Numbered from the stretch's first letter, positions 41,001 to 56,000 are shown. The stretch is DNA of 64,000 bases from Lumbricus terrestris (GCA_949752735.1 OX457047.1:12155976-12219975), one strand, 5' to 3'. Numbers and translations: made by a program. The notes: generated by a model not told the origin, from the letters alone.

Positions 41001-44000
41001 ACTGAACAGCTTTAGCGTGGCCATACTCGAAATATGACTATCAAGAATTTTCAAAACTCTTGGTATTCATGGTTGGATTGAACAATTCGGTAGCATTTCG
41101 CAAGCCTGTTGCCATCACAGAGCAAGTTGGATGGGTAAGGCAATATAGATCTAATTGCTTTATGATGGAAACTAATCACATATACAGTTGACGACCGTGA
41201 ATTACAGGGCATCCAACCCAAACAAGTCTCAGATTTGTGATTGACATCTACAGTCAGGCGGTGTTCTCATGTAGAGTCACTGCTCTCTTTGAATTAATCC
41301 ATAGCTTTATAATTCTGGCAATGCTGCTCTAGATGACAAGTCTGAAAATGATGCAACATCATTCTTGGTATACCAGCACCTAAGATATAAGAGATAGCAA
41401 TTCTCTCTGTTCTTTCAGTGAGTTCTCATTAATGTGGAATAACGGGGTTATCTCTTCCTAAAAGTTTTTCCCAAACCATGCTGCGTTCAAATATAGTTTT
41501 CTCGATCTTTCGGTGAAAGAGTGGCGAGATAGCCAATCGTATAAGACCACGTGTGATTTTTCATAACGTTGGTCTGTGTAAATGACTGTGCTGAACAAAC
41601 ATGACGCAGCTTTGATACAGAATTTCAGCTCAACGATAACGAAGAACGTAGATCGGAGACAATTTCTCGTACAGGTTGTCGAAAAACACAGGCACATGTT
41701 TTCTAACCACAATTGTGACAATCTTGTTGACATGTGTAAATGTAGAACGTAGAACTGAAGAACAATTTGAGTGCAGTGATGTAGAATCAGCAGATCAGTA
41801 TGAGAATAGTAAAAAAATAACGGTCCAGACGTTGATTTGTTGTGTAGCTGCATGGGGTGTGCAATTAAAACTTTACTGTGTGGTCCTAGGACAAATAGGG
41901 GTTGAACCTCACAGCCCCCTCAGAATTTCTTACTATGAAGCAGATGAAGGTATGGAGGAGCTAAAACCACGACTTGTTACATTATCAAGAGTTTGTAATG
42001 ACTACTCCCAATGATTAGTTGTGTGTGCACTGATATTGTGTCCAAAGTTCAAAAATCTCAAATTTTTCTCGATTTTGCATTTTTTGAGCATAAGACTATG
42101 CCCAAAATATCCATTGTATCCAATAAAGTTAAATACCTGTTAATTCTACCATTCACGAGCTTTCCAAGGGTAGTAAATTTGTTATAATAGGATCAACGAT
42201 TGGGATATAAAGGCATTTAGAAGTTGGACACATCAGGCGCAAATTATGCCAATATGGGTTAAATTTGGGCGGCTTGAGCCACCCCTAAATATTTTTTTAG
42301 TGTCATAAAACTTTACAGGTGTTATTATGGGACCATATGGAAACTTTTTAGGGGGACTGCATTTCAAGTTTCTAGAAAAATATTTGTTGGGACACCCTAA
42401 TGAATGTAGACCGTGGTCCAGTCTATGTTTCGAACACGTTTAGAGTTCAGTCATTCATTCGTATTAATATTCATGCAGGACTTGTGGGACCTCGTTAATT
42501 ATTTGTTTAAAGTATAACACTGATCCATAATTCAAACTATCACTAATAATTATAGTCTAATCTGATCTGTAGTTTAGTCAACATGCCTGCATAATGATTT
42601 CATCCCACAGACGTTTGATGTATGGAATTAAGTGCTTACCATTTCAAGGTAGAATCACATAAACAAGTCATTAATTGTAACAGCGCACAACTATCATAAA
42701 ACCGCAATAGACAACAAAGGTTGAAGTTCTTTTATTTTATTTAAGCACACAAAGTTAAATATATAAAAGAAAACAAATTCCATTAAGTATTTGCTAATAC
42801 TTCTGACGTGATTACGGCCGTCTTTGGCATTGCGTCCTACCCTGGAATCCACGTTTGGGTGCAACCTGTTTAGCACAGCGACGTATGTACGGACTTTACA
42901 AAAAATGTTCCATTATGACGTCACAGTGACATATAGAAAGGAGCGACAAATAGTTTGAAAAATATGGTATAGGACTATATGTGTGCTGGCCGCTTGACAT
43001 CCATCAGTCCCATTCCTCTCAGACAAACGTTTTGAAAGGATGCTTCACGCCAGAGGTTATAGCTTGCAGGTGAGTCCACCTGGAACGACAGCAAGGTGGG
43101 CGCCTAAACTGTTGAGGTGCTTCTGGACATTTAACTTCTTGTGGGCTGTCATGAAGTGAGAGACGAGCAGGCACTTATTCTTGACAAATCTGCCAGTCTG
43201 AGTTCTGAGGCATTTGTTCGCCCACGTGACCATGAGACTTCATCCAACCTTTTCAATTGCAAACAACAACAACAACACCTGCTGGCAGCTTCTCCCGTGG
43301 CATAGTGACTTTCTTGAAAATGACCATTGGTTTCAACTTGGTTCCCGCCGCAGAACATGCCAAAGCCACAGTGAAGTTGTTCCTTTCATGGCCGGTTGTT
43401 GCTATGGTGATGGTCTTCGTTCCTTTCACAGCAACTGTAACGACATGTCGTGATGTCAAACGTCATAGGCACCTCATCCATATTGGTGATGTCTTCAGCC
43501 TTCAAGTGATGTTCAGTTATTTCCCGATGGACAAATGTCTGAGAGGTTTCCGCCTTTTCTTCCAATTCATCAGGCCACCGTTGTCCAACAGTCGTTCTTG
43601 TTCGAACACTTAGGTCGTTCCATGTCATAAATTTCTGCACCCAGTTGACGCTGCCACCCTTGAAATCCTGAATTTTCATTTCTGTCGCAAGCAAGCAAGA
43701 TTTCCGCTTACTGACGACGGTTGACACAGCTCGTTGATCATCTCGCTGAGATCGAACCCAGCTAGCCAGATTCTCCTCTAAGTTCGGCCATTTCACCTTC
43801 TGTCCCTCCTCGCACGTTGTTTACGTGGGTTCATCTTCTGCAACTCACCTTCTTCCTTTCTCCACTCCATATACTCTTTTCGCTGACACTAAATTCTCTG
43901 CCTGCCACTCTACTCCCATGATCCTTTGCATACTTGATGACTTCTAATTTAAAATCTGCGGTATAAGACTTTCGCCTAGCAAATTTTAACTACAGAATGA

Positions 44001-47000
44001 AGCAATGGGAATGACGGGTGCTTATATAGGGCATATATCAATCCTTGTGGGGTGGCATCAAATATCGGCCAAGTCGGCCCTGTTCTAATATTAGGTGATG
44101 CTTGCTTGATCTCGTCGAATTTTTTTCTGCATAGATTGTGGGCGGGAGAGATCAAACAAATGTAAATATTGCCAGTAGCATCGACTGTAATTAGAATCAT
44201 ACAAAAGCAGTTTATTGAACTTCGACCTTTCTGCTATAGTAAACAATGCGTACAGTAATTGCCCGGTCAAAGCTAAGGAAAGGCATGCAAAAATATCTCT
44301 GCTTGTTGAGTCTATTTACATCAAAGGTTCGCTTCTTTCAAATTACCCATAGGTTCCAGTAGGCTTATTATGATCCAACCTGAGTCGAAGGAAAGGCATG
44401 GACAATTTTAGCTGTTTGTTCGAACCTGCCAATCTCCAAGCCACACTTTCTTCAAAATCATTCTACATTCCTTTTCGAATGGCCGACCTCAGTCAAATTT
44501 TGTAAATTCTGTTCAGCTTAGATTGTGAGCAGGAGAGATCAAACAAATGTTTTGACCTTTCTACTGAAGCAAACACCAGATACGATAATTGCCTGGGCAA
44601 AAGTGAGGGAAAGGCATACAAAAATAGCTCTACTTTTGTTAAGTTGTTTTAGCCTCTTTACATCAAGGCCTCACAGTAGGTACCGATATGACCAAAGTCA
44701 AAGGAAAGAAACACAATCGTAGGTCTTTGTTCGAGCCCGCCTATCTCAAAGCTTCGCTTCCTTCAAAATCGTTCTACGGTCCTTTTCAAATGGCCGATCA
44801 CAATCAAAGGAAATACAATTACATGCTTACACAATACAATCGGCTAATATCGAAGCCTTCTTTTAAGCTACTATACTGGCGCTGTAAGTTTAATCTACTC
44901 ACCTTACCTTGTGAGTGCAAAAAAGGAGGAACGAGGTCGGTATATCTTACAGGTTTTAAGTTGTAAATAGAATATTTGATTGAAATGTTCGTATTGAATG
45001 AAGAATCTTCACTTTCTTTACGGAGTTATTTTAATCAGAGAGATGATTTTAATTTTTGTATTCTAGAAAGTTATTTGGTAACAAATTATATAAGGCCAAG
45101 AAGTTACATTATCAATCAATCAATCACATAAATTTGTATAGCACCCCTTCAAGATCTCAACTCAGAGACACATAGCCTAATGTTAGCGCACGCATCTGTC
45201 CAACTCGTGAATGGTCACGTGAAAATGGGTGCTTCTTATACTCTGGTGCCTGATTATATATATACAGGGTGGCTCAAGAAAAAAGTCCCACCAGCAGAAG
45301 TGCAATTTCTTTGCAACCAATCGAGATTGTTCTATGAAAATAGCAGGATTTATAGAAGAAAGATTTTGCAACAATCCCTGAAAATTTAAATAATGAATTT
45401 GCGTTACTTCAGAAGTTACAGCTTTGTAAAAACCATTTTTCCATTTCTTCAAATTTCCGCATAATTACGTTCCAATACATGTGATTTTTTAAGATTAAGA
45501 TTTTTTGCAAATTGCCACATAAAAACTGATGATGCTGTCATACAACCTCACCAAGAGCTGTAACGAAGCTGTTTATGAAGCAAGCTGTTAGTGTTTGGTG
45601 ATATTTTATATGCTAAGCAAGCTCACTACTCAGAGGCGCTCCCGACTATAGCGCAGACACTGCATCAAGGTTTCACGTCGAAGCACTGAGCAATTGCGAG
45701 TGAAGGACTTGCCCAAGGTTCATACATGGCGACTTGAGGTGGATTTGAACCTGCAACCCTCCGGCTGCAAGGCAACAAACATACCCACTACACCACAGCC
45801 TTAGACTGGTTAGCTTCTTACCTGCATGACCGGAATCAGCAGGTCAGCATTGGGACCGCTCGGTCTGAGCCTACTGTTTGCACTACTGGAGTTCCACAGG
45901 GATCTGTCCTTGGCCCCTTACTATTTACTGTCTTCACTTCTCCAATCAGTCGCATTGCTAATCACTTTGGAATCCAATTACAGCAGTATGCGGATGATAC
46001 CCAGCTCCATATTGCTTTATCACACTTGAAGAGTGTCTTTCATCTATGTATTCCTGGTTTTGTTTCAATGGTTTGGCCATAAACCCTTACAAGTCTGAGG
46101 CAATTTTGTTTAGTTCACGCCAGCGCCTACGCTCTTTCCCACCACTTTCTAATATCGACCTCGCCGGCATTGCTGTTCTTCTGTCAGATACTGTCAAAAC
46201 ACTTGGAGTAACCCTAGACAACAAGCTCACATTTCGACCTTGCTGCAGTGTACTGAGGCAGACTTCCAGCCCGGTCTGTTTAGTTTAGCATGAGCTGTAT
46301 ACCATGCTCTGGTGCAAAGTCTTCATCTTAGTCAGCTCATCTTTCTAGAATAAGTTTATTTATTTATTTATTTCAAGTATTTATATAGCGCCTCTTCGAG
46401 AAACCTACTCAGGTCTTGATGGTTGAGCTCGACCGTGTGCATCAAGAGGCGCTAACTTGCCGAAATGATGTTAAGTGTCATAACAACAAGAAAATTTCAT
46501 CAATTAGCAAAATAAGTCACAGTGAGCCAGAAACAGTCATCAGTGGCGATCCCTTGCAGACACGTAGAATCATCCACCGGAATCCCGTCAACAGCTTTCA
46601 GATGGTGTGAATGTTCAGAGTCTCGGGTACAGGTTGCGTCAATAGAGTAGAGCGACGACAGGTGACAGGGCTCGCAAACACAAAACTCTGACGAAACTGA
46701 AGCCCCTCGCTGGTTGAAGATGACGCACGCGTCCTGCCAATCGTCGGAGCAAAAGGTTTGCACAGTCGAAGGCATTTATCGCTTGTCGGTCGATAGTTTT
46801 GAATGCACCAGAGACACTATCCGATCAAGTTAATTCCACTGACCTGCGTGAACCGTCCTTTGGCGAGATGTAAACAGCAGACAACAGTGGTGAAGCCACA
46901 CGGTCTTGATGGTTGAGCTCGACCGTGTGCATCAAGAGGCGTCTAACGTCAACACATGGGCGACACAAGACGACTTGCGAACAAAATCCCTTCCAACGCA

Positions 47001-50000
47001 AAATCCTTGACGAACCCGACGAATAAGTTCGGTACACGTACCTAGAACCAGTAAACTCCCAACATGTGTGAAATTACTGCGCGAATTCTGCATAAAGTTG
47101 AAATAATCCACCGAAATGACGGAGTGGTCTAATAAACAACCAATATGGCCGCTGACCTGCGCACTGTGCGCAGTAGTCATGGTAATGAACTTCTTCGTCT
47201 TTCTTTGCCCTTTTTCCGCAAGCTACCTCAGAAGGTATGCAAATGAAACCCCTACCGAAGAGTTTCACCCTTTTCTTTCACCTTCTCCGCACGACACACA
47301 TAAACTTACAATTAAACTTGGAGACACCCCATGCAATCGTCATTATGTTAATATCGCTAAAATTAAATATGTTAAAGCTAATTTATTTTAAATTATTAAA
47401 AATTATGAGTGAAAAATTTTGACACTGAATGCTTTTTAGTTTAAACTGATTCTATAATTCTAAATTCCACTGATCTAAACCTGCAATTTTACATCGTTTT
47501 ATGACTCTGCGTTAATTGTTTGGCCGAACAGTTAATGGGTTTTTATCTTGGATTTTCTTTAGGTCATAGTAAGGCAAGGATCCAGAGTCAGTGCAATGTA
47601 CAGTTGCATAACAACATAGCCAGAGGTCCCTCAACACGTTGAGCTTGTGGCCGTATTAACTATAAATTTTGGATACAACACGATTTACGCCAAATATAAA
47701 TTTAACAAATATAAATAATAGACTAGCCATATAAAATTGTTTCCAGGTTTAAAAGAGTATGAAAGTTGTCATCAATTATCCATATAGTCCAAGACAGTAG
47801 TTAGTTAGCAAAGCAAGAAAACATGGAATAAACAGAGCTAAACACTACCGAAACCAAACACTGCCCTTTCAAACGTCCAATTATTGTCACGAGAAACGGA
47901 AACTGTAAATAAATGTATACATTTTGGTTGAAATGTAATCCACCTTCAATTTTGTGGCTCTGAATACGCAGACAGTGAGAGAGAGCAGGCACATCCAACC
48001 AGCTCCCATCATCAGTTGTAGACTCGCAAAATGTTTGTTTCTATATGATGATTCCCCTAAATTTGAGAATTCATAGCATTGGGTAAAAGTTTGACGCATG
48101 TAATTATTTGTAGGGATTTTGGTCCTATAGGGCAGTGGTTCTCAAACTTCTGCAGGCCACGGACCAGCAATCATTTTTTTGCTGAAGCTCGAGGATCGGC
48201 GGGGATCGCTAAATTAAAAGGCGAGTGCAAACAAAAGCGACCTGCATGTGTAATATAAAAAGACTGTCAAGGACCTATAAGGCTACTTATAATAAGGGAT
48301 TTCTTTCAATAATCGAAACATATCCTTATCAGCATTTAATTTATTTCTCAATTATTTCTCATGCAATCACATTTTAAAAGTTAAACTTCAATTTCATAAC
48401 TAGATTAGTAGTGAATTTGATTTTGTCATAGTAGCCTAAGTGGATCTACAAAATGACACATTTATACTAAGATGGAAACACCAGCTCGAAATAAAACACA
48501 GTAACCAGAAAAATTGTAAAAAATAATTTTGAGAAAATTACAATTTATTTTTAGGCTTTCTCCACGGACCGGTGATCTGCGGACCGGCGCCGGTCCACGG
48601 ACCACCACTTTGAGAACCACTGCTAGAGGGTGAACATTGTGGCCGCTCGACATGATGATGAAATGAAATAGATAAATAGAGTGATACACATTCTCACAGC
48701 CTATGCATAGGTGTAACTTTCTATTGTGACGGTGGTGTCCAGTCACCACCACTTTTAAATGTGATGGTGATAGTCACCACCACTTTTTGGGCCCACAAAG
48801 AAATATTTTTTAAGCCTGAAAGAATTTTCAACCATTTTGCTGTCTAACATATAATAGGCTATTCATGATTAGCATCGCATTTGCTGATAGAGGCCTCCAT
48901 AGTGTGTTCACTGTCCACAGTCATGGCCGTAAATTCTAAGGAGGGAAGCGTAGGAATTCGATCTCTTTCCACTTTAAAGTTGGGGAGGGAATGTTAAGCA
49001 ACTCCCTCCCACAAATCGTTATGGCTTTGTGTCAGTGGCATGCTCACACAACCTTTTGGAATCATTATTGCTATCAAATAGCATTGAAGGAATGTCCGTA
49101 CCTTAAGCCAGCAAAAGTTGGCTCAGACTGTATGGAATGGTCAGCAAGCTAGACCAGAGGTCTCAAACTCAAGTCAGCATGTGGGCCACATTTGGAAATT
49201 TTTAATGACTCGCGGGCCGCAACATAAAAATATAGGCTAATCGTGCACGTGAAACTGGAATTAGTTATGTGTCATTGCAGCCTACAATACTGTAATGATG
49301 ATATAGCCCTGTAATTGCTGTAAAATTCACATAATAATACAATACAATTTATTATTTCTAACGCGCTTTAACAAGACACGTCTTGCACAAAAGCGCGCGG
49401 CCTATGATGTTAACAGTCGCTACAGCAAACAGTCATCTGACAGTAATAACGCACCAAAAAATAACACGAGTCACAAGCGAATGAACTCCGAATATTATAT
49501 TTAAGTGTAACTATAATGGTACGACAAACAAAATTGGAAAACCATTCTCCCAATTATCTAAAAATCACTATAATTGAAGAAATTATGCTGTAATCAAAAT
49601 TTAAAATGACTCTGATTTTTTTAAAGTAGCCTAAGCAATGTTCAGAGTAATTCAGCTCGAATTTAGTTTGGCCTAGAGACTCTGAGCGTTCTTAAGTGTT
49701 CTAAGTGTTCTAAGTCGTCTAAACCAAAGTCACCAAAATTATAGGAATAAACATAATATTATAGGGCCTTCCTGTTAGTGTCATTGTTAAAACCAAGCAA
49801 ATGGAAGTTAACTTGCAAAAATAGGCACACGCGGAAGTGACATTTTTCAACTTCTCATCATCTGGGGAGATACGATAATTCTGGGGATACTACATTTTGC
49901 GACACCGGCATACAAACTTTGCTGTGCATTCTTCTGCTTCGGCGTTGCATCGCACTGAAGATCCACTAAATCCATCTGCATATAATGCCTAGCCTATAAG

Positions 50001-53000
50001 TATCTGCTGTTGTGGACTCAGTGTCCAATCAAAAGGAATAGAAAGCAGTTTAAACATTGGTTCAAATCGTAAAAGAACTGTAAAATTCTTTTAAACCGAT
50101 TTCTAACTTTAAAAAATCAAAAACCAGGAAGCCGTTCGCGGGCCGCATTAATCGGGTTCGCGGGCCGCGTGTTTGAGACCCCTGAGCTAGACGATTGTCT
50201 TTTTGATGATATAATTGCGCAAATGAATGGATACTGGGAGCCTTATACTCTTTGGGCCTGGTTCAACTGACGACCACAGCATATATTTCAAGAGCTACGA
50301 CGAATTATTCTTACCTCTGCACCCAAGACCTGTGAACTAGACCCTCTCCCTACGTTCCTCCTCCAGGAGTTAGTCGACACACTACTCCCTTTCCTAACGC
50401 TCCTCTGCAATAGTTCTCTCCGTGATGGTGTGCTTCCCGTGTCACAGAAACGATCAATCGTTGTTCCAGTGCCTAAGAGTGAAAGTTCGGATATGGCGGA
50501 TCCAACTAACTTTAGGCCCATAGCAAATGTTTCTTTTTTGTCTAAAATAATTGAAAAAGTTGTAGCTGCCCAGCTCACCCATTACCTTAATAAAAATGAT
50601 CTCCTTCCATTTTTTCAATCAGGTTTCCGGAAAGACCACTCCACAGAGACTTTACTTCTTCGCCTTCTTTCGGATATCTATACAGCCATAGACAACTCCC
50701 AGGTCACCCTTTTGGCATTGTTCGATGTGAGCGCAGCTTTCGACACGGTTGACCATGATATCCTTTTAACTAGACTTTCTATCTCTTTTGGCATCTCAGG
50801 AAATTTTCTCAACTGGCTTACTTCCTACCTCCAGGACCGTTCCTACCCTGTCGCTTGTGGGGCTACTAGATCATCCTGGGCACCTGCCCCGTTTGGACTG
50901 CCCCAAGGCTCTGTCCTAGGTCCCCTATTATATATAATAGACACTGCAGACCTTGGACCACTCTTACTGGCAAATTCAATCCTTAATCAATCCTATGCTG
51001 ATGACCTCCAGGCATATGTTCACTGCCCAGCATCTGCCGCTACTGATGCGGTTCGAGAAATTTGTAGGGCTATGGAAACCCTGGAAGCCTGGATGTCTTC
51101 TAACCGTTTGCGACTGAGCCCTACCAAGACGCTGATTTGGGACTCGTCAACAACTTGCAAAAATCGACATGAAAGCCTTAGCATTAGAGTTTCCTCTGAT
51201 TACTTTCTCACCTTTTGTGCGGGACCTTGGTGTTATTTTAGACCAAGAGCTAACTTTCACTCGGCATATAAACCTGCTATGTCGAAGCTGTTACTACCAG
51301 TTACGTCAGCTTAAGGTGGTCTCCCGCTCTCTGTCTTTTAGTGCCGAGATTCACTCTTTTGTAGTTTCCCGCCTTGACTACTGCAGCACCCTCTATCATG
51401 GACTTCCGTCTGACCGGATTGGCTGCCTGGAACGGGTCCTCCGCTCTGCGGCGCGACTTGTTGGCCATATCCCAAAATATGGCCATGTCTCATCCTATAT
51501 GCGGGATATCTTACACTGGCTCCCTTCTCCTCAGCGGATTGCATACAGGGTCTGTGCGCTGGTTAGGCGGTGCATTGAAGGACTAGCTCCACCGTATCTT
51601 CGAAAACTCTGTTGTTCCACCTTGGGAGTTCAGCGTCGATCGACCCTTCGATCGGCGAACCACGCTGAGCTTCTGGTTCCCCGCTTACGGACTGTTATCC
51701 GACAGCGTCGTTCATTCTCTGTTGCAGGTCCTACAGCTTGGAATGGTCTCCCTGTTACACTGCGCTTAATTCCCAGGGGTCACTCCGCTCTGTTCCTTAA
51801 GAACCTAAAAACTTTTTTATTTAGCCGTGGCTGGGCCGGGAGCGCTTCTGAGTAGCCTACCCTGAAGAAGCACTATATAAATTTCTGAAATAAATAAATA
51901 ATAAATATTTAAAGTTGGTCGCTGACAGCAAACTTTTCTGCGCAATCGGATCGTGGATGGTTTTAGAAGGAATCTGACGTCGTCATCTCGTACACCATGA
52001 GCAGTGTTCTCGTAGGTGTCCAATGTCAGCTTCGCCTTCTTTTTCTATCCATCCTGTGCCAGATGGAATAGTTCCTTTAGTGGACCTCCGCACATATAAT
52101 CTATGTCGTTCGTCCATTCCGTCTGCCTCTCTTGTTGTCTTCCTCAATTATTCCAAATGCCACAGTCTTAGGAGGACTGTGACGTACAATAATAATTATA
52201 TCATCCTATTAAGACTGATTCATTCAGATAAGAGAGCAGACAACTAATTATTTAGACATCTGTGACATATAATATATATATATACACACATATTATAAAT
52301 ATGGGAAAGAACTCTTTTAGGGTCCAATATTACATTTGATTTTTACAGAGGATACAAGTAAATAGTAAATGAAAAAAATTGATAGCCTAAGTAAAGTGTA
52401 GATGAGCACCTTTGAAATCACTTGTATAGTTATCTCATCCGTCATTTTCCAAGCTACTAGCTGGATTGTTGGCGTGACAACTAAGCAAACAATGCAAATG
52501 CACACTACTTTGAGATAGATTCGAAGTGGCAATCAAGACAGACGAATAGAATAATAGACAGATGGGAGGATTCGTAGCTCAGTTCAGAGAGCGCTGGTCG
52601 TTAAACTGAGTGTCATCCACGCAACCCGGGTTCAAGCCTCGCTCAGGGCATTAATTTATTAAAGTTTCTGTTAGCTGCCATTGGCGCTTTGCTGTTGTGT
52701 TGTTTGACCCTGGTTCTGCTGAAAATAAGATAGCCCCTCCCACTTCTGGCTTGGCTGAACCAGGAGTGATTGTATTGTATTTATAAATTTATAAAGCGCC
52801 TCTCACAGTGCACACCAATCAGAGGCGCTCCCAGTACGTTAGACCAAGAGAGAAAAAAGTAGTCTTGAGACACCGAAAAGAGGCATTAGGCCCACCAGTT
52901 AATATGGAGGAACGCGTTGAAGGAGGAAGCTGGTTCCACAATGCCGGGCCAATGAGAGCAAAGGCACGCATTTTAGCTAAGGCAGTCCTAGCTCGCGGGA

Positions 53001-56000
53001 CGAAGAGATCATGCCGATCAAAGGAGCGTAGCGGGCGAAGAGAAGTGGCCGAGGTCGGCAGGTGGATGAGGTCACAGAGGTACATGGGAGCTCGGCCAGT
53101 ACATGACCGGGAGATTAATGTCAGAACCTTGAGTTGTATCCGAGCAATAAGGGGAGGCCAATGAAGATGTGTGAGACGAAAAGGGTAAAGAGCAAGAATG
53201 GAAAAGGGAGTGAAAGAGTTCTCACCAGAGTTCATACTAAATCTGTGTCTTGGCTATAGGCAGCCGAGGAAAAGAAGACAAGGGAGAAGATGTGAGCAAA
53301 GCCACCACCACTTTTCCAGGGAAAGTTACACCCATAAGCCTATGCCGCTAAACTGCTAAAGTAAGCAAGTCAGTGTAGGCCAAATGCAGGAACAATGGAT
53401 GTGTGCATTGATAATTCACGGCACACCAATTCTTTACGACACACCAGCGACACACCATGTTTGCGCCACAGACCACCGGTCAATTCGCGACAGTGTTGCG
53501 ACACACCGGTTAAGAACCTCTGCCCTACTGCTGCCTAAAATGTAAAGATTTTGTTCCTTGCGGAACAAGTTGTGAGACAAAAAACAAGGAACGGTAACCA
53601 CCCCTTGGTAGCCTGAGGGTTAAGCCGCTACTCCTGCGTAGGCCAGATTTAAGCTGGGAATAAGAGTTATGCTTGCCTCATAGGGACTGTTTCTTTAACT
53701 TCTGGAATGGATTTTTGATATGAACAGAAAAGTATGTGATTAGTTTTATTCAAATTCAGAAATGACTTATTCACTCGAAACCAATTGGCCGCGTGCTCGA
53801 CTTTAGGATTCATTATTAGAAAAAGCTTGTCATACAATTTGTGAGAAGCAAAGATGTCTGTATCATTGGTAAAATGTACAGAGCATAGTATTATACATGA
53901 AGCATTCAGAAGGTCATTTATGAAGAGCAAGAAAAGAAGGGGTCCAAGAATGGACCCTTATGCTACTCCAAGTTTAGAATCTAGTTTGTTTTTATGAGAA
54001 ATGTTTCGGAAGCTATGAAGGCTGCTATGAAGCACAGCTCCTCTGCGGAATTATCATTCCAAGGGTTGTGTCACTGGATAGAAAACTATACCCACTGACT
54101 GCATTAATCTGTGGCTGATGTTAATTTGTAACTGAAAGTAATTAACAGTAATTAACAGTAAAAGCTTGTCATACACTGACTGCATTAATCTGTGGCTGAT
54201 GTTAATTTGTAACTGAAAATAGTTAACAGTAATTATGTTGTGGGCACCGTTGTCTAGGGGTAGAACGAATTGAACTAGAAAGACCAACTTCGTATAAGTA
54301 AACTCTAATTCAACATAAACCGCATAGCAGTAACAGCAGTAGCACAGCTCCTCTGCGGAATTATCATTCCAAGGGTTGTGTCACTGGATAGAAAACTATA
54401 CCCACTGACAAAACTCAGAACGACGTTAGGTATAGTTCGTATCGACATGAAAGTTCAGCGGCTACTCTCCTTCTACCCGCCACAACACAGTCACATGACA
54501 TCTCCTAGCGACTAACAATTCCTACAGTCCGCCCTCTAACGACTAGTACCGAACTACCGTACATCCTCTAGCGACTAGTACCGAACTAAGGCCTCACTCC
54601 TAACATATCCCCACCCCTCACAGTAAAAAAAAAGAAGAGATCTATCTTTCTTTTTTTTCTTTTTTTATAATACCACCGGAGGGATCACACAACCTGCCAT
54701 TCCACACCTCCAACACCCAACACCTCACCAGAAACTCACTAAATACCGTACAATGACAGCATGACTCAAAATCACCCACAGGCAATTATCAACAGGCAAT
54801 CAAGCCCAAACGGAAACACAGTCCGTATATACAAGAGCTACCAAAAAACCCACAGGGTCAACACCGCTTAATACAACACGGCAAGAGCTCAAAAAAACAC
54901 ATGCTCAAAGCACCAAAATCTCGTGAATTACCTAGTAAGGTCCACCCCAACTACCCAAACAAGGCAAGGGCCTACGAACCTACCACTCTCAACACACGGA
55001 CACCTGGCAGGCCAACCTACACTGCACAACACAGAACAACGACATCCACTACGACACCACAACATCACCATCCACACGCACAGATAACCATCAGAGCGCC
55101 ATAACTGAAACTTAAAAATAACAATGAACAATCACCCTACGAAATCAATCTGTCACTCACTACACAACTACTCTTATGTCACAGATATACAAAGCGATAA
55201 TTCAATTAGTCATATCAACTTAAAATTTTAAACATCATCATCTTTTTTTATAAATTCCACATTTCTATAAAATAATCATCACATTCCAATACGCCAGAAA
55301 ATCATCGTACCATCAATTACAAAAAAATTCCATGCAATCCAAAAAATTCCAGACCATCAATTGTCCACTCCAAAATCCAAAACAATATTCCTTCCAGAAA
55401 TCCAGCCAAAGACATCTCCAAAAACACCATCACCATTTCTATTTTCCAAAACCGCCAAAAAATAACATCCGGAAGTCCACCAGCCAGCACCAATACCATT
55501 TGTCCAAATACCTCAGCACCATCAATTTCAAAAAGTCCATACAATCCAAATTCCAAATACCAACAAATTATGAACAATGTATACATCCCACAAACAAAAC
55601 ATCACGTTAATCATAAGAACCAGCAGGCTCAGGCCTATCCTGGTCGTCCACTATATCGTTCCTTTGGCGGCCGACAACAGTCACACCCACAGCGACCGGG
55701 TCTGACAATGGCACATTGTAGATCTCGTCTCCTAGACCGACCAATCCCAACACCCGCGAAGTTGAGCCGAGCCATCCTCGACACCACGTCCACTTCATCT
55801 TCATCCACCAACCACCCAGGCGCCGTTTCCAAGACACCCAGAGGAACGGTAGCAGTAGCGCCGAAACACCCAGGCGCCGCCTCCATGACACCCAGATGAT
55901 TTTCGCTCGCCCGTCGCTGACCCATGACCGGACCACTGGCGAAGACTCCACGACCCCGGAACTGACGACATCGCGATGAAGAAGGCACTGACCCCGAAAC

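Larger units (their letters stand above)
48706..53336. mobile_element. 4.6-kb composite with P-like ends and exact 8-bp TSD
   Basis: TSD agcctatg exact (48698-48705, 53337-53344). The ends cataggtgtaactttc and gaaagttacacccata are inverted (CATAGG/TATGGG then TGTAACTTTC). 'gtggtg' repeats lie just inside both. 8-bp TSD with a CA-start that does not obey YARNG points to the P superfamily or an unnamed group (inference). Most of the interior is later cargo: hAT 49155-50184, L2 50243-51900, SINE 52564-52771 and L2 52770-53290. No transposase was found. Confidence 0.65.

Noticed and set aside
46825..47180. LINE endonuclease domain on the minus strand
   Set aside because: Only a short SAVYISPKD-like string fits; the catalytic blocks were not found.
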